Shown piece after piece: positions 34,297-43,321 of a stretch of 64,000 bases of DNA. The stretch comes from Jidongwangia harbinensis. GTDB taxonomy: Bacteria > Actinomycetota > Actinomycetes > Mycobacteriales > Micromonosporaceae. Location: positions 1 through 64,000 of the forward strand of contig NZ_JAIWNC010000026.1 of assembly GCF_020216025.1 (NCBI RefSeq), read 5' to 3'. Each line of letters opens with the position of its first letter. The first letter of the stretch is position 1. The position numbers and the translations under genes are program-made. A model generated the notes under the pieces. That model searched no databases, was not told where the DNA came from, and saw nothing but the letters and a program-made list of their open reading frames with translations.

Positions 34297-36855
34297 GTGG
34301 CCGGAGTTCGGAATCTGACCCAGGTCGAGGCCGCCGAGCGGGCCCGCCTGCTCGATGTGACCGGGTACGACATCGCCCTGGATCTGACCGACGGCGCGGG
34401 CAATCCCGGCGAGGGTACGTTCCGGTCCGTCACCCAGGTCACCTTTCGCTGCACGGAGCCCGGCGCGCAGACGTTCATCGAGGTCGCCGCGACCGCGATC
34501 CGGTCCGCCCGGCTGAACGGGGCGGAGGTGGATCTCTCCGGCTGGTCCGCCGAGCGGGGCCTCACGCTGACCGGCCTGGCCGCGGAGAACACGCTGACCG
34601 TCGAGGCCGACTTCGCGTACTCGGCGAGCGGGCAGGGCCTGCAGCGCAGCCTGGACCCGGTGGACAAGGAGATCTACCTCTACAGCCAGTTCGAGACCGC
34701 GGACGCGCAGCGGGTCTACGCCGCGTTCGACCAGCCCGACCTGAAGAGCGTGTTCACCTGGCACGCCACGGTGCCCGCGCACTGGAAGGTCATCTCGAAC
34801 ATGCCGGTGGACCGGCAGGAGAAGGCCGGCCCGGGGGCCAAGACCGTGCACTTCACCGAGTCGGCGCGGATGAGCACGTACATCACGGCGCTGTGCGCGG
34901 GCCCGTACCACGAGGTGCGCGACTCGCACGACGGCATCGACCTGGGCGTGTTCTGCCGGGCCTCGATGGCGCAGCACCTGGACGCCGACGACCTGTTCCT
35001 GATCACCAAGCAGGGCTTCGACTTCTTCCACGACAAGTTCGGCGTGCGGTACCCGCTGCCGAAGTACGACCAGCTGTGGGTGCCCGACTTCAACGCCGGC
35101 GCGATGGAGAACTTCGGCTGCGTCACGCACGCCGAGGCGCACTACATCTTCCGCTCGCAGGTCACCGACTACGAGTACGAGCAGCGCGCCAACACGATCC
35201 TGCACGAGATGGCGCACATGTGGTTCGGCGACCTGGTCACCATGCGCTGGTGGAACGACCTGTGGCTGAACGAGTCGTTCGCGGAGTGGGCCAGCCACTG
35301 GTGCAACACCCACGCCACCCGGTTCGCCGACGCCTGGACCACGTTCCTGTCCATCCGGAAGAACTGGGGCTACCGGCAGGACCAGCTGTCGTCCACCCAC
35401 CCGGTGTACTGCGAGATGCCCGACCTGGAAGCGGTCGAGGTCAACTTCGACGGCATCACGTACGCCAAGGGCGCCAGCGTGATCAAGCAGCTGGTCGCGT
35501 ACGTCGGGATCGACGCGTTCCTGGCCGGGCTGCGGGCCTACTTCGGCAAGCACGCGTGGGGCAACGCCACGTTCGACGACCTGCTCAGCGAGCTGGAGGC
35601 GGCGTCCGGCCGGGAGCTGCGCAAGTTCGCCGCGCAGTGGCTGGAGACGGCACAGGTCAACACGCTGCGCCCGGTCGTGTCGATCGGGGCGGACGGCACC
35701 TACACCGATGTCGTGGTCGAGCAGGAGGCGCCGGCCGCGTACCCGACGCTGCGCACCCACCGGATCGGCGTCGGCCTGTACGACCTGACCGACGGCCGGC
35801 TGGTCCGCCGGGAGCTGCTCGAGTTGGACGTCACCGGCGAGCGCACCGCGATCCCCGCGCTGACCGGGGTGCCGGCCGCGGACGTGCTGCTGCTCAACGA
35901 CGACGACCTGACGTACGCGAAGATGCGCCTGGACGAGCGGTCGATGGCCACCGTGGTGCCGCACATCGCCGGATTCGAGTCGTCGCTGGCCCGGGCGCTG
36001 TGCTGGGCCGCCGCCTGGGACATGGTCCGCGACGCCGAGCTGGCCACCCGCGACTACGTGGCGCTGGCGTGCAGCGGCCTCCCCGCGGAGAAGGACATCA
36101 ACCTGACCACGGCCACGCTGCGGCAGACGCAGACCGCCCTGGTCATGTACGCCGACCCGGACTGGGCGCCGACCGGCTGGGCCCAGCTGGCCGCCACCGC
36201 GCGTACCGCCCTGGAGGCGGCCGAGCCGGGCAGCGGGTTCCAGCTGGCCTGGGCGCGGGCCTACCTCAGCGCGTCGCGCAGCACCGCGGACCTGGCCGTG
36301 CTGCGTGGCTGGCTGGACGGCGAGGGCGTGCCGCCGGGACTCACCGTCGACACCGAGCTGCGCTGGTCGCTGCTGCAGACGCTGGCCGCGCACGGCGTCG
36401 CGACGGACGACGAGATCGGGTACGAGCTGGACGGCGACCGCACCGCCAGCGGCGAGCGGGAGGCCGCGTACGCCCGGGCGCTGCTGCCGACGCCGGAGAA
36501 CAAGGCGCAGGTGTGGGAGCGGCTGACCGGCGACGAGGAGCTGCCGAACTGGCTGCACCGCTCGCTGCTGCAGGGCTTCCAGACGTCCACCCAGGTCGCG
36601 TTGACCGCGCCGTACGCGCCGAAGTTCTTCGAGGTGGTGGACGCGCTCTGGGCCCGGTCGGACAGCGAACCGGCGCAGGAGTTCGTGATGATGGCGTACC
36701 CGGCGTACCAGGTCAGCGCGGACACCGTGGCGCTGACCGACGCCTGGCTGGCCGCGGACGGGCACAACTCGTCGCTGCGCCGGCTGGTGGCCGAGGGCCG
36801 CGACGGCGTGGTGCGCGCGCTCAAGGCCCGGGCCCGGGACGTGGCCGCGGGCTGA
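34297..36855 (+). CDS. pepN: Aminopeptidase N (M1 family zinc metallopeptidase)
   Basis: An 852-residue cytoplasmic M1 aminopeptidase. It has the exopeptidase motif G268AMEN and the zinc motif H303EMAH...Glu326 (HEMAHMWFGD...LNESFAEW), with the usual M1 N-terminal β-domain before them and the ERAP1-like α-helical domain after. It removes N-terminal residues from peptides and supplies amino acids downstream of Clp and proteasome degradation. The start is GTG at 34297 with GGAGGA seven bases upstream; the frame is open 60 bases further but without ribosome-binding site. Confidence 0.97.
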   Translation: MAGVRNLTQVEAAERARLLDVTGYDIALDLTDGAGNPGEGTFRSVTQVTFRCTEPGAQTFIEVAATAIRSARLNGAEVDLSGWSAERGLTLTGLAAENTLTVEADFAYSASGQGLQRSLDPVDKEIYLYSQFETADAQRVYAAFDQPDLKSVFTWHATVPAHWKVISNMPVDRQEKAGPGAKTVHFTESARMSTYITALCAGPYHEVRDSHDGIDLGVFCRASMAQHLDADDLFLITKQGFDFFHDKFGVRYPLPKYDQLWVPDFNAGAMENFGCVTHAEAHYIFRSQVTDYEYEQRANTILHEMAHMWFGDLVTMRWWNDLWLNESFAEWASHWCNTHATRFADAWTTFLSIRKNWGYRQDQLSSTHPVYCEMPDLEAVEVNFDGITYAKGASVIKQLVAYVGIDAFLAGLRAYFGKHAWGNATFDDLLSELEAASGRELRKFAAQWLETAQVNTLRPVVSIGADGTYTDVVVEQEAPAAYPTLRTHRIGVGLYDLTDGRLVRRELLELDVTGERTAIPALTGVPAADVLLLNDDDLTYAKMRLDERSMATVVPHIAGFESSLARALCWAAAWDMVRDAELATRDYVALACSGLPAEKDINLTTATLRQTQTALVMYADPDWAPTGWAQLAATARTALEAAEPGSGFQLAWARAYLSASRSTADLAVLRGWLDGEGVPPGLTVDTELRWSLLQTLAAHGVATDDEIGYELDGDRTASGEREAAYARALLPTPENKAQVWERLTGDEELPNWLHRSLLQGFQTSTQVALTAPYAPKFFEVVDALWARSDSEPAQEFVMMAYPAYQVSADTVALTDAWLAADGHNSSLRRLVAEGRDGVVRALKARARDVAAG

Positions 36856-36917
36856 GATCCGCCCCATCACCCACTCTGCGTGAGTACGCTGACACTCCGT
36901 GGTGATGGAGGTGGTCG

Positions 36918-37472
36918 GTGGAGACGGGGCACGGATCATTGGTGCGCTGGGCCGCACCCGACGGCCCGTGGACCGAGCCGGACCTGCACCTGTTCCCGCA
37001 GGACGGGCACCGGTACGAGATCGTCGACGGCGCGCTGCACGTCACGCCGCCGCTCGACCGTGACCACGAGTCGGTGGCCCGCGCACTGGTCACGACGTTG
37101 CGCGGCGCCGCGCCGGCGGGCTGGTGGGTGTGCGCCCGGCTGGGCGTGGAGATCGGCGCCAGCAACCTCATCCCGGACGTGATCGTGCTGCGGCCGGAGT
37201 CGTCCGGCGCGATCTGGACCGACCCGGCCGACGTGGCGCTGGTGATCGAGGTGGAGTCCACGGAGAGCCGGCGCTACGACCGGCTGCTCAAGCCGACGCT
37301 GTACGCCGAGGCCGGCATCCCGTCGTTCTGGCGGGTGGAGCCGGGCCCGGCGCTGCACGTGTACCGGCTGGAGGACGGCGGTTACCGCCCGGAACGCACA
37401 GTGCAGGGCGCCGAGCTGGTGCAGCTCGACGCCCCGTACCCGGTGCGGGTGGCCCCGTCGACCTGGGTCTGA
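36918..37472 (+). CDS. Uma2-family PD-(D/E)XK nuclease-like protein
   Basis: A 184-residue protein of the Uma2 (DUF820) family. It has YEIVDGALHVTPP, then the PD-(D/E)XK core IPDVIVL...LVIEVES..SRRYDRLLKPTLYAEAGIPSFWRVEP. The fold is that of a restriction-endonuclease-like nuclease; the cellular role is unknown, although such genes are numerous in actinobacteria. The GTG start follows GGAGGTGG. It converges on the DUF5130 gene with one base between stops. Confidence 0.9.
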   Translation: METGHGSLVRWAAPDGPWTEPDLHLFPQDGHRYEIVDGALHVTPPLDRDHESVARALVTTLRGAAPAGWWVCARLGVEIGASNLIPDVIVLRPESSGAIWTDPADVALVIEVESTESRRYDRLLKPTLYAEAGIPSFWRVEPGPALHVYRLEDGGYRPERTVQGAELVQLDAPYPVRVAPSTWV

Positions 37473-37473
37473 C

Positions 37474-37959
37474 TCAGTTCCGTCCGGCGTGGGTGGCGAG
37501 CTGGTCCAGGCCGGCCAGCACACCCCCGGCCAGGTCGCCACCGGCGAACGCCGCGGACATGCTCAGCGCGGCCAGCTTGGCGTCGCGGTCGGAGATACGC
37601 TTCCGGGCCTCGTTGCCGGTGACGATCTCCAGCGCCCGCTGGTTCGGCGACACCGCCACCAGGACCGCCCGGTTGGCGCCCTCGATCTGCTTGTGCAGCC
37701 GCTCCGCGTGCTCACGGACCGGCTCGTCGAGATCGCCGATGTAGACGCTGAAGGTGAGGCCGGTCAGCTGGTCGGCCACCCGGAGCGCCTCGTCGAGGCG
37801 GAGCAACTGCCGCGTGGTGAACGGGCCGTCGAGCGCCGCCTGGCCGTCCGGCGAGGTGGTCTGCTCCGGCTCGGACGAGATGGTCTCGCCGCCGGGCTCG
37901 TCCAGCGCGGTGTGGCCCTGGTTCCGGGTCGGGTGATCCTGAACGTTACCAGCGGTCAC
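37474..37959 (-). CDS. DUF5130/TPM-like protein
   Basis: A 161-residue protein. The first 45 residues are disordered and acidic. The folded part (GPFTTRQLLRLDEALRVADQLTGLTFSVYIGDL, ANRAVLVAVSPNQRALEIVTGNEARKRISDRDAKLAALSMSAAFAGGDLAGGVLAGLDQLA) is a TPM-like domain annotated as DUF5130 in actinobacteria. The start is GTG at 37959, with AGGAGG five bases before it. Its start overlaps the end of the upstream CtaJ-like gene by 14 bases, implying coupled expression. Confidence 0.85.
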   Translation of the reverse strand: MTAGNVQDHPTRNQGHTALDEPGGETISSEPEQTTSPDGQAALDGPFTTRQLLRLDEALRVADQLTGLTFSVYIGDLDEPVREHAERLHKQIEGANRAVLVAVSPNQRALEIVTGNEARKRISDRDAKLAALSMSAAFAGGDLAGGVLAGLDQLATHAGRN

Positions 37960-38257
37960 TTGCGCCTCCTGTGGACCCGGGACGCACCGGCCGGCCGGAC
38001 GCGTCCTCGATGATGCCCGACTCGATCGCCGGCGGCTGCGCGCGCCCACCGGCCGTCAGGGCACCCGCGGCGGAACTGACCTGCTCCGGCGACGCCAGGA
38101 ACCAGACCGGCTGGAAGTCGTACGGTCGGCCCGGCCGGTACCGCCGGGTGCGACGACGGGAGTCGCTGCCCGCGAAGGACAGCGCCGCGATCACCGCCGC
38201 GACCGCAACCGGGATGATCACGAAGATCAGTACGGTGTTAAGAATCGACAACCTCAA
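37946..38257 (-). CDS. aa3-type cytochrome oxidase accessory subunit CtaJ-like protein
   Basis: A 103-residue protein. One N-terminal transmembrane helix (SILNTVLIFVIIPVAVAAVIAALSFAG) is followed by a basic RRRTRRYRPGRPYDFQPVWFLASPEQV segment and ends TGGASDRW. The YRPGRP...PVWFLA..E and GGASDRW pieces match what I know of the actinobacterial CtaJ accessory subunit of the III2IV2 supercomplex. The identification is by memory of the pattern, hence the moderate confidence. The start appears to be TTG at 38257. It is coupled to the DUF5130 gene downstream. Confidence 0.65.
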   Translation of the reverse strand: MRLSILNTVLIFVIIPVAVAAVIAALSFAGSDSRRRTRRYRPGRPYDFQPVWFLASPEQVSSAAGALTAGGRAQPPAIESGIIEDASGRPVRPGSTGGASDRW

Positions 38258-38452
38258 CGCCCCCAGGCGCCTGATTTCCCAATGATCCGAACGTCAATCA
38301 CGGTAGCGGAGAGCAGGTCGTGCCACTGCGTCGGGTCTCAACCCCACTTCTCACGCCGTCGGGCTCTACGCGGAATGGGCTCCGAGGTGCAAAAATCACC
38401 CTGACGCGCGGTACCGGCTGGTTCCTGCCCGGTACGGCAGGAGGGGGAGCTC

Positions 38453-38941
38453 ATGCGCACAACCGTCCCGGCCGCTCTGGCAGCGCTCGTTGTCGGAATC
38501 TCGACCGCCGTCCTCGGTGCCGCCCCCGCACACGCCGCCGCCGTGTTCCTCGAGGCCAACCCCGACACGGTACGCGCCGGCGACCAGGTGGGCCTGCGCG
38601 CCAGCTGCACCGACAACCTGAAGAACGCGGCGGTGGCCGGCGACCCGCTGGGCCGGGTCACGGTCCGCCCCAACGTGGCCTTCCTGACCGCCACCACCCG
38701 GGTCCCGGCCGGCACCGAGCCCGGCACGTACCGCCTGACGCTCACCTGTCCCGACGGCTCCAGCGCCACCACCACGCTGAACGTGGTGGCCCGGGTGGAA
38801 CCGGCCCGCGGGCCGGCCACCGGCGGGGGCGGCACCGCCGACGGCCGCTCGGCACCGCTGATGGTCGGCGGCGGCCTCCTCGCGATCGCCGCCGGCCTGG
38901 CGCTCGCGGTGGTGTCGCTGCGGCGCCGCCGTCTGGGCTGA
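38453..38941 (+). CDS. Secreted cell-surface protein with C-terminal anchor, possible sortase substrate
   Basis: A 162-residue protein. A signal peptide is present (residues 1-29, ending AHAAA). It is followed by a small β-rich domain with two Cys (about 52 and 99), a Gly-rich linker, a hydrophobic helix (about 136-155) and a basic tail RRRRLG. Just before the helix is GPATG (120-124), a near match to the LPxTG/LAxTG sorting signal with the first residue changed. The class F sortase gene begins nine bases downstream, so the protein is a plausible dedicated substrate. The ATG follows GGAGGGGGAG. Confidence 0.8.
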   Translation: MRTTVPAALAALVVGISTAVLGAAPAHAAAVFLEANPDTVRAGDQVGLRASCTDNLKNAAVAGDPLGRVTVRPNVAFLTATTRVPAGTEPGTYRLTLTCPDGSSATTTLNVVARVEPARGPATGGGGTADGRSAPLMVGGGLLAIAAGLALAVVSLRRRRLG

Positions 38942-38949
38942 GGCCGCCC

Positions 38950-39792
38950 GTGCGCCGCCCCGCGCCGTCCGGCCCGGAGGTTCCCGGCCCGCGCATGCCG
39001 GACTCCGTGCTGCGCCGGCGCCCGGCCGAGGTGGTCGTCGCCCGGCCGGACACCCGCGGGCGCCCGGCCGTGGCGGCCGCCCCGCCGCATCGACCACCGC
39101 AACAACCACCGGGCCGTGCATTGGGCCGGCCACCGGGCCGACCTCCGGGCCGGCCACCGCGACCGGTACGCGGGCGGCGTCCGGTACCCGTCGGCCTGAT
39201 CGCCGCCGCGCTCGTCTTCCTCGGCCTGTTCAGCGTCGGCATGGGCCTCGGCAACGCCACCGGCTTCGACCTGGGTGACCTGTTCCGCGGCCCGGACAAG
39301 CCGCCGCCCCGGGCGTTCCCGGTGCTGGAGCCGAGTCCACCGCGCCGGGTCACCATCCCCTCGCTGAAGATCGAGGCGCCGATCCTGCACGTCGGCCTGG
39401 CCAAGGACGGCTCGGTCGACGTGCCGCCGGTCGAGCGGCACCGGGAGGCCGGCTGGTTCGCCGACGGCCCCTCCCCCGGCCAGTTCGGTCCCGCCCTGAT
39501 CGTCGGGCACGCCGACACCCGGACCGGCCCGTCGGTCTTCCACAACCTGCACCGGATGAAGCCCGGCCAGCGCATCGAGATCCTGCGCCGCGACGGGGAG
39601 GTGGCGCTGTTCGAGGTGAACTCGGTGGAGGACTTCGGCAAGACCAAACTGCCGATCCAGCGCGTGTACGGCGACTACACCCGCCCGTCCCTCCGGCTGG
39701 TGACGTGTGGCGGGACGTGGCTGGGCGGCGACCGCGGCTACTCCGACAACATCGTGGTGTTCGCGTCCCTGATCGGCACCAAGGACCGCTAG
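38950..39792 (+). CDS. Class F sortase
   Basis: A 280-residue protein. A Pro/Arg/Gly-rich cytoplasmic N-terminus (with PPGR repeats) is followed by a transmembrane helix (about 80-103) and an extracellular sortase domain. The catalytic His (VGHADT), Cys (RLVTCGG) and a following Arg (GGDRGYSDN) are in order. It would transpeptidate a sorted protein to the wall or act on another substrate. The start is taken as GTG 38950 with GAGG six bases upstream; ATG 38995 is an alternative. It converges with the HNH gene across a long palindrome. Confidence 0.9.
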   Translation: MRRPAPSGPEVPGPRMPDSVLRRRPAEVVVARPDTRGRPAVAAAPPHRPPQQPPGRALGRPPGRPPGRPPRPVRGRRPVPVGLIAAALVFLGLFSVGMGLGNATGFDLGDLFRGPDKPPPRAFPVLEPSPPRRVTIPSLKIEAPILHVGLAKDGSVDVPPVERHREAGWFADGPSPGQFGPALIVGHADTRTGPSVFHNLHRMKPGQRIEILRRDGEVALFEVNSVEDFGKTKLPIQRVYGDYTRPSLRLVTCGGTWLGGDRGYSDNIVVFASLIGTKDR

Positions 39793-39857
39793 CGCTGGTG
39801 TGCCAGTGGAGCGCTCCACTGGCACACCAGCGTCGTTATGAGCGGTGGATAACGACG
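39793..39857. terminator. Bidirectional terminator: perfect 40-bp palindrome plus second hairpin
   Basis: Positions 39793-39832 form a perfect palindrome with 20-base arms and no spacer (arm begins cgctggtgtgccagtgg). It starts on the base after the sortase TAG. An overlapping second hairpin uses cgtcgttat (39831-39839) and ataacgacg (39849-39857). A partial third copy of the arm (cgctggtgttccact) begins at 39856. The element fills most of the gap to the convergent HNH gene. Confidence 0.75.
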
Positions 39858-39883
39858 CTGGTGTTCCACTCGGCGCGGGGGCG

Positions 39884-40426
39884 TCAGGCGGCTTCGGCCT
39901 CGACCGGCTTGGGCAGGTCGAGCCAGTCCGCCCAGCGCGGATCCGGCGTCCGGTGCCCCAGCACCCGCCAGGCCACCCCGCGCGGCGCGGCCGGTGGCGC
40001 GTGCAGGCGCCACCCCAGTTCGGCCGGGGTCTTGTCGCCCTTGCTGTGGTTGCACTTGGCACAGGCCGCCACCACGTTGTCCCACGAGTGCAGACCACCG
40101 CGGCTGCGCGGGAACACGTGGTCGATGGTCTCGGCGGAACCGCGACAGTAGGCGCACCGGCCGCCGTCGCGGGCGAAGATCGCCCGGCGGGACAGTCCGA
40201 CGTGGGTCCGGTACGGCACCTTCACGTACCGGGTCAGCCGGACCACGGACGGGATCGGCAGCGTGTGGCGTGCGCTGTGCAGCAGTCCGTCGCCGTCGCA
40301 GACGCACTCTGCCTTGGCGGTCAGTACGAGAATGGTCGCTCGACGCACCGATACGACGCACAGCGGCTCGTAGGTAGCGTTCAACACCAACGCGGAAGAG
40401 CCCACTGTGGGTCGTATGTCAGGCAT
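39884..40426 (-). CDS. HNH endonuclease-domain protein
   Basis: A 180-residue protein. After an N-terminal β-rich domain (ALVLNATYEPLCVVSVRRATILVLTAKAE), it carries the HNH core with zinc Cys pairs (CAYC...CAKC), the DHVFPRSRGG catalytic His region and WDN..AAC..CN..KGDKTP. This form (often annotated Rv2469c-like in mycobacteria) is widespread in actinobacteria; the DNA target is unknown. The ATG at 40426 follows GAAGGG; a GTG nine bases upstream is possible. Confidence 0.9.
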   Translation of the reverse strand: MPDIRPTVGSSALVLNATYEPLCVVSVRRATILVLTAKAECVCDGDGLLHSARHTLPIPSVVRLTRYVKVPYRTHVGLSRRAIFARDGGRCAYCRGSAETIDHVFPRSRGGLHSWDNVVAACAKCNHSKGDKTPAELGWRLHAPPAAPRGVAWRVLGHRTPDPRWADWLDLPKPVEAEAA

Positions 40427-40483
40427 CGCGGTCACCCTTCGGTGTGGTACTTAACCGACTCCTGAGTGCTTGAGGTCTGGTAC

Positions 40484-40509
40484 CGGCCAGCCGGGATCTC
40501 GGCTGGCCG
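40484..40509. promoter_or_regulatory. Perfect hairpin in the HNH/MscS intergenic region
   Basis: cggccagcc (40484-40492) pairs with ggctggccg (40501-40509) around an eight-base loop. It lies 58 bases upstream of the HNH start and about 150 bases before the divergent MscS start, so it could be an operator or a leader hairpin. The role is unknown. Confidence 0.4.
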
Positions 40510-40656
40510 TGCGCCAATAGTCCCTGATGGATGACGGAATTGCGAGCACAATCTGCAGCCGCCCGGTAAACGTCTGAGGTCTTATGCGAAGATGTCCGGT
40601 TTCCCGGAGACCGGGCCGCCGCGGCGATCGGGACCGGCCCGGTACGGTGGCTTCCC

Positions 40657-41724
40657 GTGTTACTTCTCGCTCCGACTCCCGCTCCGTCCGGCCCCGGCAT
40701 CGTGATCACCACGCCGGACGTCACGCAGAGCTGCAAGACCGACGCCCTGTGCAGCCGCGTGTTCGAGCTGACCGACAATCAGTGGCTGGCGAACAGCAGC
40801 TACGTCGTCATCGTGAAGCCGCTGCGCATCATCGGCATCATCCTGGCCGCGATGCTGCTGCGCTGGCTGTTGCACCGGGCGATCAGCCGGCTCGCCACCA
40901 GCACCTCCCGGGCCGCCATGCCGGCGCTGCTGAAGCCGTTGAAGGAACGCACCACCCCGGCGGCCGAGGAGGGGCAGTTCATCCCGGAACGCCGCCGGCA
41001 GCGGGCCGAGGCGATCGGCTCGGTGCTGCGCAGTTTCGTCACGGCGGTGGTGTTCACCATGGCGATTCTGCTGGTCATGGGCGAACTGGGCTTCAATCTG
41101 GCGCCGCTGCTGGCCAGCGCGGGGATCGTCGGTGTGGCGCTGGGCTTCGGCGCGCAGAGCCTGGTGAAGGACCTGATCGCGGGCCTGTTCATGCTGCTGG
41201 AGGACCAGTACGGCGTCGGCGACACGGTGGACCTCGGCGACGCCGTCGGCGTGGTGGAGTCGGTCGGCCTGCGGATCACCACGGTGCGCGACGCCCGGGG
41301 GGTGCTCTGGTACGTGCGCAACGGCGAGATTCTCCGGGTCGGCAACAAGAGCCAGGGCTGGGCCATGGTGGTGATCGACATCCCGATCGGTTTCGTGAAC
41401 TCGGAGCAGGCCGTCGCGGTGCTGCGTACCGCCGCCCAGTCGGTCGCGGAGCAGCCGGAGCACGCCACCGAGTTCCTCGAGGCTCCGGATGTGATCGGCG
41501 TCGAGACGCTCACCGTGGACGGTGCCACCATCCGGACGATCGCCAAGACCACTGCGGACGGTCAGGTGGGCGTGCAACGGGATCTGCGCCGGGCGTTGAC
41601 CGAGGCGCTGGAGACGTCGGGGCTGTCCCAGAAGATCGCCGCTTCGCGGATGCTGCCGCGTCCCGCATCGCCGTATTCGTCCGCCGCGGGAGAGCGTGGC
41701 GGCGAGCCGGGCGGGGCCACCTGA
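40657..41724 (+). CDS. Small-conductance mechanosensitive channel (MscS family)
   Basis: A 355-residue protein. It has transmembrane helices near residues 50-72 and 120-140, then the pore-lining helix and β-domain signature (LASAGIVGVALGFGAQSLVKDLIAGLFMLLEDQYGVGDTV), and the C-terminal cytoplasmic vestibule. It should open on hypo-osmotic shock. The start is GTG, and the second codon is TTA (40660-40662), a very rare codon in such genomes. It is divergent from the HNH gene. Confidence 0.93.
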   Translation: MLLLAPTPAPSGPGIVITTPDVTQSCKTDALCSRVFELTDNQWLANSSYVVIVKPLRIIGIILAAMLLRWLLHRAISRLATSTSRAAMPALLKPLKERTTPAAEEGQFIPERRRQRAEAIGSVLRSFVTAVVFTMAILLVMGELGFNLAPLLASAGIVGVALGFGAQSLVKDLIAGLFMLLEDQYGVGDTVDLGDAVGVVESVGLRITTVRDARGVLWYVRNGEILRVGNKSQGWAMVVIDIPIGFVNSEQAVAVLRTAAQSVAEQPEHATEFLEAPDVIGVETLTVDGATIRTIAKTTADGQVGVQRDLRRALTEALETSGLSQKIAASRMLPRPASPYSSAAGERGGEPGGAT

Positions 41725-41929
41725 CCTGGCCCGACGCCGGTTCGGGGGATGGCGCTCTTCATCCGAATGGCCGATAATCGATCCGTACGCTCTAGCCACC
41801 GGTCAGACGATCGGGCAGAATCGCGCACAGAGCATCTGCACTTGCAGCGTCACGTTCGCGTCGGCTCGCCCGCGGACGTGTCCGGCGCCGCCGCACCCGG
41901 CGGCCGCCGTGAGCGATGGAGGGCCTGGT

Positions 41930-43321
41930 GTGTCCGACGACCGACATCGGTCACGTCCGACGGACAGAGCCGATGACGTGACGCCGCCGGAGCGCCCGGC
42001 GTCGTTCCGGGACGTCTTCGCCGTCTCGGAATACCGCGCGGTGTACCTGGCCATGATGGTGAGCTGGGTGGGCGACTACCTGGCCCGGGCCGCGATCACC
42101 GTGCTGGTCTACCAGCGCACCGACTCGGTCCTGCTGTCCGCGGCGGCGTTCGCGGTGAGTTACCTGCCCTGGGTGGTGGGCGGTCCGCTGCTGTCCGCGC
42201 TGGCCGAGCGGTACCCGTACCGCCGCGTCATGATCGCTTGCGATCTCTTCCGGATGGCCCTGGTCCTGCTGCTGGTCATCCCCGGCATGCCGGTGCCCGC
42301 GATCCTGGTCGTGATGTTCGTCATCACGCTGGCCAACGCCCCGGCGCAGGCGGCCCGCTCGGCCCTGCTGCCGGTGCTGCTCGACCGCCGGCAACTGGCG
42401 GTGGCGATGGCCACCAACGCCACCACGGTCCAGGCGGCGCAGGTCATCGGGTACGTGGCCGGCGCGACGCTGGCCGCCGCGGTGCACCCGCAGCTGGCCA
42501 TCTCGATCGACGCCCTGACCTTCGCGGCGTCCGCGGCGCTGATCACCACGGGGGTTCGCAACCGGCCGCCCGCGGTCAACGAGTCGCAGCGCAGCCACCT
42601 GCTGAAGGAGACCGGCGCGGGTTTCCGGCTGGTGTTCGGCAACCGGGTGCTGCGATCGATCGCCCTGCTGGTGTTCGCCCTGGGCGCGTTCGCCATCGTG
42701 CCGGAGGGCCTGGCCGCGGCGTGGGCCGCGGAGGGCAGCTCGGACTCGGTCAGCCGGGGCATCGACCAGGGCATGATCATGGCGGCCGGTCCGATCGGTT
42801 TCGTCATCGGTGGACTCGTGGTGGGCCGGCTGGTGGCGGCCGACGCCCGCCAGCGGCTGATCCGGCCGTTCGCGATCCTGGCACCGCTCGCCCTGGTGCC
42901 CGCGCTGGCGGCACCCAAGGCAGAGGTGGTCGCGCTGCTGACGCTGATCTCCGGCGTCGCCCAGGGCGGGCTCATGCCCACGCTGAACACCCACTTCGTG
43001 CTGGCTCTGCCGCACGGGTTCCGGGCCCGCGCGTTCGGCGTCATGCAGCAGGGCATCCAGCTCAGCCAGGGCGGGGCGGTGCTGCTCACCGGCGTCCTCG
43101 CGGAGCACTCCAAGGTGCCGCCGGTGGTCGGTCTGTGGAGCGTCGGCGGCGTGGTGCTGATGGTGGTGCTGGCCATCCGCTGGCCCAGCGCCCGGCTGAT
43201 GGACCGGGAGATCGAGCGCGCCGAGCACGGCGTTCCGGCCATCCCGGCGGCGCGTGGCCGGCGCAACGCGCGTCACACCCCGCAGCACGTGAGCGGAGCG
43301 GCTGGCAGGATGGATGCGTGA
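41930..43321 (+). CDS. MFS transporter
   Basis: A 463-residue protein with 12 predicted helices (EYRAVYLAMMVSWVGDYLARAAITVLVYQRTDS at the start, RYPYRRVMIACDLFRMALV in the cytoplasmic loop 2-3 region). It belongs to the enterobactin-exporter-like group of the major facilitator superfamily, so proton-driven export of a small molecule is likely. GTG 41930 with GGAGGG six bases upstream is chosen as start. Its stop overlaps the glbO start (GTGA), linking the two genes. Confidence 0.9.
   Translation: MSDDRHRSRPTDRADDVTPPERPASFRDVFAVSEYRAVYLAMMVSWVGDYLARAAITVLVYQRTDSVLLSAAAFAVSYLPWVVGGPLLSALAERYPYRRVMIACDLFRMALVLLLVIPGMPVPAILVVMFVITLANAPAQAARSALLPVLLDRRQLAVAMATNATTVQAAQVIGYVAGATLAAAVHPQLAISIDALTFAASAALITTGVRNRPPAVNESQRSHLLKETGAGFRLVFGNRVLRSIALLVFALGAFAIVPEGLAAAWAAEGSSDSVSRGIDQGMIMAAGPIGFVIGGLVVGRLVAADARQRLIRPFAILAPLALVPALAAPKAEVVALLTLISGVAQGGLMPTLNTHFVLALPHGFRARAFGVMQQGIQLSQGGAVLLTGVLAEHSKVPPVVGLWSVGGVVLMVVLAIRWPSARLMDREIERAEHGVPAIPAARGRRNARHTPQHVSGAAGRMDA

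Noticed and set aside
34209..36905. Second long plus-strand frame overlapping pepN
   Set aside because: The other frame holds all M1 motifs; this frame encodes Arg/Gly-rich sequence without domains.
38320..38949. Upstream extension of the sortase frame through the surface-protein gene
   Set aside because: The surface-protein frame has a signal peptide and anchor, while the extension is Arg/Gly-rich without features.
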